Source: Ettlia oleoabundans
Lineage: Eukaryota > Chlorophyta > Chlorophyceae > Chlamydomonadales
NCBI GenBank assembly: GCA_019693395.1
Contig: JAAMXP010004806.1
Location: 1-14,092, forward strand
Direction: 5' to 3'
Length of the DNA: 14,092 nt
Shown here: positions 1 to 8,560 of the stretch, piece after piece
Layout: each line of letters starts with the position of its first letter
Position numbering within the stretch: the first letter of the stretch is position 1
Made by a program: the position numbers and the translations under genes
Notes under the pieces: generated by a model
Told to the model about the DNA's origin: nothing
The model's database searches: none
What the model saw: the letters and a program-made list of their open reading frames with translations, nothing else

Positions 1-630
1 ACCCCACCCACCCCAACCACCGCCAAGTGCCTACTCCCCTGTGGCCCTGCAATATCCACAACCGTGCAGGCAGCCAGTTAGCCTGTCAATCCCACCTCCC
101 AAGTGAGGTTCCAGCCACCGTGCAGCTCTGCATCAGTCAGGTTCTCAGCCCAGCGTGAGAGTCGGGGGTGGTCTGGGAGAATGCTGGCTGGCTGATCGCT
201 AGCTGGCAGGGGCCTGCTGCGCGATGTGTGTGCTTCTGCTTGATTGCTGATGCCACCTGCCGCTGTGCTACCAGTAAGTATGCCCGCCGGCTCCTTGCTG
301 CTGATTGCCCCAGGCTCCATCACAGTTGCACTGGCTTGATTGCTGGCACTGGCTGCAGTGTGCACAGGCGCTGCGCCCCGGCTGGCAGCTTGGTGCAGCA
401 GCCGCGTGGTTGCTAGGCCCTGCGCACCTGCAGCACTACGTACACATAACGCGTGCACATCGTGGCTGTAGCGGCACAAGCAGCCAATTAGAGCAGCAAC
501 AGGGCTGCAGGCCCGTTGCTGCAGGTCGCTTTCAGGGAGGGGCCGTATTTAGCAGGGCCAGGGCCAGAGATAATCGAGGCCTCGTTCCCCTTTTCAGTAC
601 AGGTTCAGTGAGGGCTCCAGCAGCAGAACC
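1..630. other. Stretch with no supported gene
   Basis: I see no gene I can support here. The left edge is C-rich low-complexity sequence. Open frames on both strands are low in complexity (Ala/Ser/Gln or Cys/Trp rich) and match no family I know. The part next to 631 may hold the 3' untranslated region of the tentative small minus-strand gene, but there is no TTACA (TGTAA on the minus strand) to mark its 3' end. Confidence 0.4.
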
Positions 631-1018
631 CTAGCTTGCAAGCTCACCAGCGCTATCCGCCTCTTGAAGGAGGGGTCCACTTGTTGGCTGCTTACTGCCA
701 TCAAACAGGGACAGATGCATGGCCAGCAGCATCCCAATGGTGACCCAGGCCAATAGCGCACTGCACGCGTGCAGCGTCGTTTAGTAGGCAGCTTCTACAT
801 CTTGAGTGGAATTGAATTCTAAGCCCATCCTTAGAGAATTCTGAGCCCATCCTTAGAGGATTCTAAGCCCATCCTAAAGCTGACAATACACACGCTTCCT
901 CAGGCTCCCTCCCTGGTGCTCAGCCAGCTCACCTGACAGCAAGTGCAGGTGCCCAGTCTTGGATCGTGCGCCACCGACGGCGGTGGTGTGACATGCTGCT
1001 GAGTAGAGGCTCCGCCAT
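631..1018 (-). CDS. Tentative two-exon gene for a 71-aa single-pass membrane protein
   Basis: I do not recognise this protein. Exon 1 is 1018-933 and exon 2 is 760-631 (TAG stop). The join is phase 2, using AG|GTGAGC as donor and GTGCAG as acceptor, with a CTACTAAAC branch-point-like element about 17 bases before the acceptor. The ATG has an in-frame TAG four codons upstream, so this start is likely if the exon is real. The product begins MAEPLLSSM, has a basic patch HHRRRWR at about 11-17, then one hydrophobic helix (about 23-47) whose two halves come from the two exons. A polar tail ends in ADSAGELAS. A hydrophobic helix continuing across the splice junction supports the model. Weak points are the short length, no known homologue and no TGTAA signal downstream. 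It lies upstream of nothing obviously related; the CAP gene follows on the same strand. Confidence 0.4.
815..880. repeat. Three tandem copies of a 22-base unit
   Basis: Three head-to-tail 22-base units lie at 815-836, 837-858 and 859-880. The core TAAGCCCATCCT (TGAGCCCATCCT in copy 2) is kept in all. Copies 1 and 2 differ at one base, and copy 3 has changes at its start and last bases. The array falls inside the proposed intron of the small minus-strand gene (761-932). Confidence 0.9.
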
Positions 1019-1456
1019 CCTCCCTCCCTACTCAGCTACGTACACGGTTGGTGAGCAGTCGGTGCTGGTCTAATCCCACGCCGTGCAGCGAGCCTGCAGC
1101 CTGTTCGAGCAGAAGCTCACGGCTGGCAAGCGTCAAGGTTGGTTAAGAACAGGTCGACCGCTCGCAGATGTCCGTTGAGAACGGTTTGCAGGGCAACTCA
1201 GCCCGTCACGCAGCAATGGATGGGGTGAACCAGGGGGGGGAACACGTGGCTGTTCCTTTCCACCTTCTTCAACCCCGATGTCAGGACGTCGTTTACAGCG
1301 CTTTTTGACCAATTGGAAGTTTTTATGAAAGTTTAAATAGGCCAAGGTGCTCAGAGCAATGACTGACTGAATGTCCAGCTGCACTGGGCACATTGCCGTA
1401 ACGCTACAAGTGGGTGTGGGCTGAGCTTGCAGGCTTGGGTCACAGCACCAACCTCC
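1019..1456. other. Intergenic: 3' end of CAP gene and 5' flank of the small gene
   Basis: Both neighbours are on the minus strand. The right part is the likely 3' untranslated region of the CAP gene, ending near a TGTAA signal (1293-1297). The left part would be the promoter region of the tentative small gene. I see no further coding exon: open frames here lack family similarity. A run of eight G lies near 1233-1240. Confidence 0.4.
1293..1297 (-). terminator. TGTAA polyadenylation signal of the CAP gene
   Basis: TTACA on the plus strand gives TGTAA on the minus strand, about 160 bases after the CAP stop codon. TGTAA is the usual 3'-end signal of chlorophycean nuclear genes. Distance and strand fit, but a five-base motif can occur by chance. 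Confidence 0.5.
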
Positions 1457-2562
1457 CTACACATTGCTGTCAAACTGATCGGGAAAGTTGCCGGGAGGAT
1501 TGTACTCGCAGATAACAATTTGGCAAGCCGGGTTGTAAGCACAGCCAACCTCAGTGGTGCCCCGCCATACCACCTGAAGGCAGGGCGAAAGCGGGAGACG
1601 GGCGGGCACTGTTGCCCCAACAACTAGTGATTGACCTTTGCCTGCAGTACCTACTGGCCATGCTTTTATAGGCTCAATAGCCACCCTTGATAGGCTCAAT
1701 CATATTGGGTTGGTGATAAGACTTGCCTGTGTGAAGTGCCCGGTTCTCAGGTCGAAGCCCATGCCTGGCGACCAGAACTGCTCCTCGCTGACCCACTCAG
1801 CCACGGCATTGGCGCAGTTATAGTGGCCCAAACCCAAATTCTCCCCATAAGGTCCCAAAGAATGCTACAATGCATGAAAAGGGAAAAAGAAGATGGGCAC
1901 ATGCCACAAGGCACAAGGCGTCCAATGCCGTCTTTTCACCGGTTGAACACCAGCCTGCAACGTGTGTGCAGGCCATTGCGGACAGGCCCAACATGCTGCA
2001 ACAGGTGGGCTTCCACATCATGCTGCAACTCTTCGGGCTAACCCACATCGCTCACATCGGTGGAGCAAGAACCACTGAAGTCCTGAGCGAACTGGGCCAG
2101 CTCGTCGCTCCAGGACAGGGGAGGTGTGCCGCGCTTCATGCGAGCGGCATTATGGGCATCCAAAGTCTCCTGCATCAGTGCGGGTGGGTTGTCAAAGGTT
2201 ATTGTGGCATGACAGCAGGTCAGACTCCTGTCGCCCATGCCGATATTCTAACTCCAGATAAGCCTGTCTGACATGGGGCTTCCTTGTGAGACGGTCACCT
2301 GAATGTCAGGGCAGCCCAAGGCACCACCAAAGGCCGCACTACCACTGCCTGCACCGCCAACGCTGGCGGTCGGGCCGCCAGACATCTGCTGGGCGGCAAC
2401 ACTGCCACTAGGGAACGAGCCGTCGCTCGCAGCCATATCATCTCTTGTGGAAGAAAAGATGTCAACAAAACTCTGGCCTTCCGCTCGGTGCAAGATGGTG
2501 AACAGGGTGCTTGCTACCAGCACGAGGGGTAGGAGGCGGGGAGACGGGTGGGCACCCAGCAT
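1457..2562 (-). CDS. Secreted CAP/SCP-domain protein (PR-1-like), 4 exons, 210 aa
   Basis: Exons are 2562-2299, 2169-2056, 1864-1727 and 1573-1457; all three introns are phase 0. The joined 210-aa protein begins with a signal peptide (hydrophobic LLPLVLVASTLFTIL at about 10-24, likely cut near EGQ at 28-30). A Ser/Gly/Ala-rich linker follows (about 31-84), then a CAP domain from about 89 to the C-terminus. Visible hallmarks are LDAHNAAR at the start of the domain, CSTDHSLGPYGENL (CAP cavity His and Glu, across exons 2/3), GHFTQVVW (CAP1 motif, with the second His, across exons 3/4) and CEYNPPGNF (CAP2 motif). Family members are extracellular and bind sterols or lipids, or act as defence or wall proteins. 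The role here cannot be read from sequence. Intron 1 (donor CAG|GTGACC) and intron 2 (GAT|GTGAGC) are GT-AG, but intron 3 starts with GC (CAG|GCAAGT). That choice is forced because it joins HFTQ to VVW exactly as the family requires. Confidence 0.93.
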
Positions 2563-2610
2563 GATGGTCAGCGTGTCAGCTTGAAGACCAAGTCCAACAA
2601 TAGCAAGGCG

Positions 2611-2620
2611 TTTGTATAAT
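2611..2620 (-). promoter_or_regulatory. TATA-like element upstream of the CAP gene
   Basis: The minus strand reads ATTATACAAA about 50 bases before the CAP start codon. A TATA box here would place transcription start about 20-25 bases before the ATG. The local sequence is more AT-rich than its surroundings. It is weakly supported because it is not an exact TATAAA. Confidence 0.3.
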
Positions 2621-3754
2621 GTGAAGTACGTGAGCCATGGCCAACTTAACTGGAAAGTGTAGCATCTTCCGATGGACTGTCAGCAGCAAACCGTCCACTG
2701 GAGGACACTTGAGGATCCGTAGGTACGTGCTTCTTGACGTTTCCTACCATATGCTTCTTGTCGTTGGTTGCAGGGTTTACTGTTGGTGCACTCTCAAGTG
2801 CTCTTATATTGGTTTGGAGAATCAAGTCTTGCCTTCCCAGAGTGCTGAAAGTTGAATTAGTAAGCTAAGAGATTTTGTGACAACTGTCTACGCAGGGACC
2901 AGTACAAAGGATGAGGATGGGCCCTCTGGCTGGCAGCAATCTTGGGTGCTGCCTGCGGCAGGTGACGTTTGGCCGGTAGCCCCCCATCTGAGGTATCTCT
3001 TACCTGTGCGCCTGAAACGCTTGGAAGCAGAAGCAGAGGGATGCGCCCACCAAAGTGATGCGCGGTGGGGGTGGGGCGAGAGCGGGTGTTATACTATAGC
3101 ATGCTATTGGCTAGCCAGGTTCTTGGCGCCAACGAACCTCCCGCCAACTTTGGGATTCGTGATTGGCGCACAAATAGCCTTGCCATTCGGCGCTCAGAAA
3201 GGTGTTTGACCATAACTATGTAGATGTCGTTGCTGCAGCATACTGTGCAGACTTGGGCACAAGTTCGTGTTAACAAGCGGACAGGCTTCTTTGCCGGAGC
3301 ACACGCACTCACATACCCTCTGCAACCCAACACACAGACACAGAAAACGTGCATCCTACAAGACGCATTACTGGTGCCTCCGGCTGGGAGTGGTGGATAG
3401 TGGTGGATCTGATTGGCAGTGACAGCGGGGAATGGGCTTTGCCCTAGTACTGCTTGTGTTGGGCAATTGTATTCAACGCATAACGCCTGCGAATCATTGG
3501 CCACCGTCGGTCTAACACCCAAGGATCAACACGTCGCCCCCCACTGAGGTTTAGGGGTTGCGAGTCCGGCAGGACGGACAGCAGGCTAGGGGAGGGGTGT
3601 CCCTTGGCTGCCGGCTATACCCGCAGGCACGGTTATGAGTCAGCCGGTACGGCTCCCCTGCCCAGGTCCAGTAGGGCCTAAGTAGCGGGGTTATGTAACA
3701 CACACACACTGGATAGCAGCTGTACGAGCTGCACCAGCGTTGCACGGCGGGGGT

Positions 3755-3797
3755 CGCAGCAACTTGCAAGGGCGGGGGCGGCAGCAATTTGCAAGGC
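3755..3797. repeat. Imperfect direct repeat containing AA(C/T)TTGCAAGG
   Basis: Two nearly identical stretches about 24 bases apart both read GCAGCAA(C/T)TTGCAAGG followed by G-rich sequence. The function is unknown. It lies about 0.6 kb upstream of the P4H start, so it could be a regulatory duplication or simple local duplication. Confidence 0.5.
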
Positions 3798-4406
3798 GGC
3801 CAGGCGGCGAAAGGAGCCGGCACTCCTCCAGCAAAAGGTGTAAAGGGCAAGCGTGTTTGCCAGAAATAAAATGCCGGTTATCGCAACAGCGCTCCCCCTT
3901 TGCGAGACGCGCGCGCACTTGTTCCCATGCTGCAGCAGAGATGGAGAAGCTTCTATGCATATAACACTGGCTGTCAGGGTCGCACATCATCAAGAAACTA
4001 CCGTAGGTTTACGAGCCATCCTCCCAAGCAGGACTGTGCAGTGCTCCGTTGGCCTGGCAGCAAACAGCCCCCTGCCTCGACCGACAATAACGCTCCTGTT
4101 GGTTTGACACAGACGCAAACGCTCTGGTAAGCTGCGCGCCGCGCTGTCGCCGCCCCACCCGCCTTTCTGCAGCGCGCCTGGCTCGTTTATGCACGCTGCT
4201 TTGATGTCACCTGGCCCAAGGAGTGTTTCAAATACGGTTGTGACCGATAGGGGCTAAGAATGCGCTTGCGGCAGCACCGGTGGCGGCGCTGCACTACCGC
4301 CGCCCTTGAAGGCGCTCGCGCTGCCCTTCCAGGCAACACTTCAGGCAGCACTTACCCGTTGCACTGCTTGATTGCAGGATTCAGCGGCCAGGATCTCAAG
4401 CACGCC

Positions 4407-7400
4407 ATGGCAACGCCAGTGAGGTCCACACGGCGCAGTGCGCGGCTAGCAAGCACTGCAGACGCCGCCTCATCACCCGCACCCCCCTCGCCCCACCCCC
4501 TCTATGAACAACAACCGCCCGCCACTGCTGCGCTTGCCTCGGCTACGCGGCAGAGTAGAATTGGCGGCAGCAGCAAGTCCAGTGGCAGCCCAGCTGCCTG
4601 GTTGGCATTGGTAGTACTTCTGGTGGCGGGTGGTGTGCTGTATTCTCGCTATGTGCAGCCGAAAGCGAGCTCCTTCGCACCCGGGGTGCCCGCCTCGCAC
4701 CGCAGCACGCTGGAGCAGTCAGAGGGTGTAGAGGCGCCGCCCTTGCCTGAGTTGACTCCCGAAGAAATTGCTGTGTTTGAGCAGGTGTGTAGGCTGCTCG
4801 ATGGTAACTTGGCACATGGCGGCTCATTGCAGAGCACAGCAAGCATATCAGAGGGCAAAGAGCGGGGTGGATGTGCTGCATATTCCCATGATGTTGTACT
4901 GGTCAGCGGCCATGCACAGCTTCGCCGGTGCTAGTGCAGGCTGCTGAGGAGCACTATGGTTTGCCACCGGGCTACCAGGCACCCCAGTTTGTGGAGGATG
5001 AGCCGCAACAAAACTATGAGGAGGTACATCACCTGTGGCTGGCTGTTTGGTTGTCTTGGCTGGCCGCCGGCACTATCATGCAGGTTGTGCCGGCCTTGCT
5101 TCCTACTGGGGAACAACCACCTGTGCGGCTTGCCAGCATAACGCTCATGCCGCCCGCTTATACCATCATTTGCCCCACGAGAGGAGCTGACGGCTGGACT
5201 GGTTTCTGGCTGCGTTGGCGGTGCAGGAGTCTGCGGATGCTACAGCAGACCGCGACCAGCAGCCGCTAGAGGAGGAGTGGGAAGGGCAGCAGGAGGAGGG
5301 GTGGGAGGGGCAGGGAGGGGAGGAGGAGCATGCGGAGCGTCACCACGTGGAGCGTGTAGAGCGGCAGTTGAGCCGGGCTGATGAGGAGGCCGCAGCCGCA
5401 GCTGCCGCCGCTTTTAATGCTGAGGTTCACCGTCGCTACCTGGAGCTGCCTCCCTGGCCAGAGGAGGACGAGAGTGTGCTGACGGTGGGTTGCTTGAGCG
5501 GCTCATGCCGGTGGATGACTTTGTGGGGGGCAACGCAGGCAGTCGCCAGGTGGTGGTGTGCACTCTCATACTCAGCCAGCCTGTGGCAACCAGCGCTGCA
5601 TCATACAGGATCCCAGGACCTGTCTAGTCGAGCTGCCTGCTTAGACTGCTGCCTGAGCTTGCGTGCATGAAACGCCACCCCTCGCCTGCGCGTTGGTTGC
5701 TGCCTGCCTGTGTGTGTGTGCAGGGCGCTTGGGAGTTCACCCCACGTGTCTACGACTACGCCGCCAGCCTCCCTATGTCCCAGGTCCTCAGTTGGGACAA
5801 CCCCAGACTGGTGCGTGCACAAACGTGGCTACTGCCTTGGCCCAAAAGTTCCTTCCAGCTGTCACCCACTATGTTGTTGTGGCTGCACTCATCAGCCGCG
5901 CCCGCCTGTTAAAGTGTGCAGCTGTTTCACACTTCGTCGTCGCAGCAGTTGTCAACTGCCCACCACCGCCAACCCCTCTGCTTTGTCGAGTTGGTTGCAA
6001 CCTGCTGCTGTAATTCCCAATATCCTCCCCTCCCCTTGGATCTCAATGCCCTCCTTCCTTCTTGCTCCCAACCATTGCAGTGCACCAATGGTCCACCTTC
6101 CAGTCGCTCTTGCACTCCAACTTGATTACCTCATGCCTTGTCCATTGAATGTCCTGCCCTGCCAGGTGCTGCTCCCCTCCTTTCTGTCCCCTGATGAGGT
6201 GCGACACATGATCAAGGTCAGCAAGGACAGACTGGAGCGGTCAGAGGTGCTGGTGGCAGACGGCGAGGACACGCAGTCAGACATACGCACATCCTTCGGC
6301 TTCTGGCCAGATTCCGATCCAATCATAGATGCCATCACGGTGCGCCGGTTGCATTGGACGGCAGTGACAGAACAAGGTGGTGGACGCAAGGCAAGGGGCA
6401 AGCGCCATGATCCTTGCAGCAAAGTAATGGTGATGACAGGAGCAGCAAATTCAGCGGCGGCAGCATCTGTGCAGTAATTTACGCAGCAGCAGTGATGGCG
6501 CCTGTCGTATTGTGTTTCTGTAGAGGAGGGCAGGCAGGTTCAGGGGCCTCCCTGGGTTGTAGCTGTAGAGCAGAGGGGCAGATGACCCAAGGCCCTTGCA
6601 ACACCCCTGCCTGCTGTCATGCTTGCTGTGTTCAGGAGCGCATGCACCGCACGATTGGCGTGCCGCAGGGCTTTGGAGAGGGGCTGTATGGTGCGAGGGG
6701 TGGTATATGTGGGCGCATGCCGCAGCAGGGTGGCCATTGATTGCCCCAGCAGCAGTGCCGTCTGGCAGTGCGAACGTAGGTTGCTTGTTTCAAGCTAGTG
6801 CAAATGTATGGTCCCTTTCTGCACAGGGATAATGTCCCAATTGATGACTCACCGCTTTGCTGCCTTCGTGACTTTCTAGCAACCCTGACAACTCTCCCTC
6901 ACGTGCTGCCTGCCCGCAGTACTCAACTACCAGATCAACCAAAAATACGAGGCGTGAGTGGCAACTGGTCCCCTTCCCTCTTTGCATGCAACCGTAGCCT
7001 GCCACATGCCCCAGTCGGGCTCTTTCCTAGGTGGCGCGCCTGCAATGTGCCCTGCCGTGCGGCTCGGCTGTGCAGACAACCTGCTCTGGACCGTGCTACT
7101 TGCGTACTCCCTGTAGCCCCCAGTTCTTTCATCAACCGGCGCTGCTATGCATGCTTTGCAAGGCGTGCAGGCACAATGACCACTGCATGGACGGTTACTC
7201 AAGCTCCCAAGTGGCTGATCCCGCCTGCCTGGACTTCCTCAAACGTGCTGGCGGCCCCGAGTGCGGCCCCAGCAATGGCGGACCAACCTGTGGCGACAGG
7301 ATTGCCACCTTCATACTTTGTGAGCCACCTCTGCTGAGCCTGCCTGCTGCCCCACCAGTCACCACCCAACCCTGCTTGCCTAGCTGCCAGACCCCTTCAT

Positions 7401-8131
7401 CTTCCGGGCCCCGGCCCCCCCACCATTCGACGAGACATCATTGCATTGCTGCCCACAACATCCCACACCCCTCGAGTGCTCTTCAACCAGCCTGCCTGGT
7501 CCTGCTGGGTCACCTCTTCCCCCCTCCAGATTTGAAAAGCCCCACCAAGGGGGGAAAGACAGCTTTTCCCGAGGCCGACATTACAAAGGCGGCAATGGGG
7601 GAGGAGCACCGCAGTGGCAACTCACCCGACGAATGGTACTGCAGCGATGACCGTGTACTGTCAGCAGCGCCGCCCCCAGGCACTGGCGTGCTGTTCTGGT
7701 GTGTGGCTTTAACTTGCTGGTTGGTTCCGGTGGTGGTGTTTCAATTTAGTGGGTGTGGGAGTAATGGATGGGCTCCCAGCCGCCATGAGTACAGATACAC
7801 TTACTCCGTCGCTGTTCCAGTCACACTGGATGCTGGTCGTGTTGACCTGGAAGAAATAGATTGTTTTTGGCGGTATCCCTACAATAATGGCCAACTTCGT
7901 GACGAGACACTGCTCACCCCTTGCGCGAACCCTTGCCCGTCATCCTGCAGGGACTACCGCCCTGGCAACGGCAGCGGGACGGGTTCCTTCCAGGACGGCA
8001 GTGCGCAGCCCAACGCGCACACCGTGTACGCGGCTATGCACTCAGGCTGCCCTGTTGAGGAGGGTGAGAAGTACATTGCCACCCGCTGGATCCGCTCAGC
8101 TGGGTTTGACTACCAGCCTGCAGCGGAGTGA
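4407..8131 (+). CDS. Prolyl 4-hydroxylase, type II membrane protein, 10 exons, 522 aa
   Basis: It hydroxylates peptidyl proline using Fe(II), 2-oxoglutarate and O2, probably in the ER/Golgi lumen on hydroxyproline-rich wall glycoproteins (family knowledge). Exons: 4407-4784, 4940-5023, 5227-5484, 5724-5810, 6166-6339, 6636-6690, 6920-6953, 7171-7319, 7530-7698, 7951-8131; phases agree at every join. Layout: basic Ser/Ala/Pro-rich cytosolic N-terminus; one membrane anchor, AWLALVVLLVAGGVLYS (about 64-80); a long Glu/Gln/Ala-rich stem (about 155-240); then the catalytic domain from about 261 (VLSWDNPR, LPSFLSPDEV, IRTSFGFW). Active-site residues are His358 and Asp360 (HND), the distal His493 (MHSGCPV) and the 2-oxoglutarate lysine ten residues later, Lys503 (GEKYIATRW). 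A Cys-containing insertion lies between HND and the RIATFILY strand. I chose ATG 4407 for its GCCATGGCA context. An in-frame ATG at 4260 would add 49 residues, but those cross a probable splice acceptor. Family assignment is very secure; the substrate is inferred. Confidence 0.94.
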
Positions 8132-8283
8132 CCTTGTTCGTGCTCCTGCACTGATGTTGGTACTGGTTGTTTTTCTGTTTGCCTGGCCAAATCTCCTTTG
8201 CAGCTGCTGACTTGTTATTGCTGAAATCCTGCCCCATGCAGCATCACCCTGCTCCTGTGCTTTCACATGTTGCTGCGCCTGCC

Positions 8284-8288
8284 TGTAA
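8284..8288 (+). terminator. TGTAA polyadenylation signal of P4H
   Basis: TGTAA lies 153 bases after the P4H stop codon, on the same strand, in the short gap before the convergent PSAG gene. Motif, strand and distance fit the chlorophyte 3'-end signal. Confidence 0.65.
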
Positions 8289-8379
8289 AACGCCCGTAAT
8301 AGAAGTGGCAACTTGAACGTCTTCACCACATGCTAACACTCCATTGCAGCAGTGTTTCCTTTCCCAGCTATCAGCAAGT

Positions 8380-8384
8380 TTACA
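8380..8384 (-). terminator. TGTAA polyadenylation signal of PSAG
   Basis: TTACA on the plus strand is TGTAA on the minus strand, about 177 bases after the PSAG stop. It sits only about 92 bases from the oppositely directed P4H signal. Confidence 0.6.
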
Positions 8385-8560
8385 AGTGCCCATGCCTTGC
8401 TCAAGAAGGGCAGGGCCTGCGCCAATGGCAGGTCACAAAGTGTTGACAGAGTGTGCATAGAGTTAACAAGAGAGCAGCACATAAGCATTGAAATTTTCTT
8501 CTGGGGGGTGTGGGTTGAGAAGCTCACTCCTTAGGGAAGCGGCTGTGATGCTGCTGGCGC

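Larger units (their letters stand above)
2563..4406. other. Gene-poor divergent intergenic region between CAP and P4H
   Basis: This 1.84-kb stretch separates two genes transcribed away from each other, so it should hold both promoters. No open frame in it matches a family or can be joined into a sensible protein. Visible small features are the TATA-like element of the CAP gene, a TTGGCGCCAA palindrome (3123-3132), a 12-base ATAGCATGCTAT palindrome (3096-3107) and a near-duplicate of about 18 bases (near 3756-3773 and 3781-3797). A likely 5' untranslated exon/intron of P4H ends at TTGATTGCAG just before 4379. A lost or non-coding gene cannot be excluded. Confidence 0.45.

Noticed and set aside
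78..479. 133-codon open frame on the minus strand
   Set aside because: Low-complexity Ala/Ser/Gln composition, no family motif, no 3'-end signal, and no exon that joins it into a sensible protein.
1668..1700. 11-base direct repeat ATAGGCTCAAT, possible target-site duplication
   Set aside because: The copies are only 11 bases apart with nothing inserted between them, inside CAP intron 3. It is more likely a small local duplication.
3096..3107. Perfect 12-base palindrome ATAGCATGCTAT
   Set aside because: Short with no loop, repeats or neighbouring element; expected by chance at this scale.
2877..3209. 110-codon open frame on the plus strand
   Set aside because: Overlaps the previous frame, shows no family pattern, and has no supporting splice or 3'-end signals.
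3094..3522. 142-codon open frame on the minus strand in the CAP-P4H gap
   Set aside because: No recognisable domain, odd Cys-rich composition, and no splice partners or 3'-end signal. It is probably chance in GC-rich DNA.
3550..3640. tRNA-like stretch (GGTTGCGAGTCC resembles a B box)
   Set aside because: No acceptor stem, anticodon arm or A box at proper spacing on either strand.
4260..4406. Upstream in-frame ATG adding 49 residues to P4H
   Set aside because: The added part contains a likely splice acceptor (TTGATTGCAG) and Arg-rich sequence unlike a P4H N-terminus, and ATG 4407 has the better context. It remains an alternative.
7031..8131. Single 366-codon gene on the plus strand
   Set aside because: It is P4H exons 8-10 plus two open introns. 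The intron parts break the P4H fold, while clean GT-AG splicing restores it.
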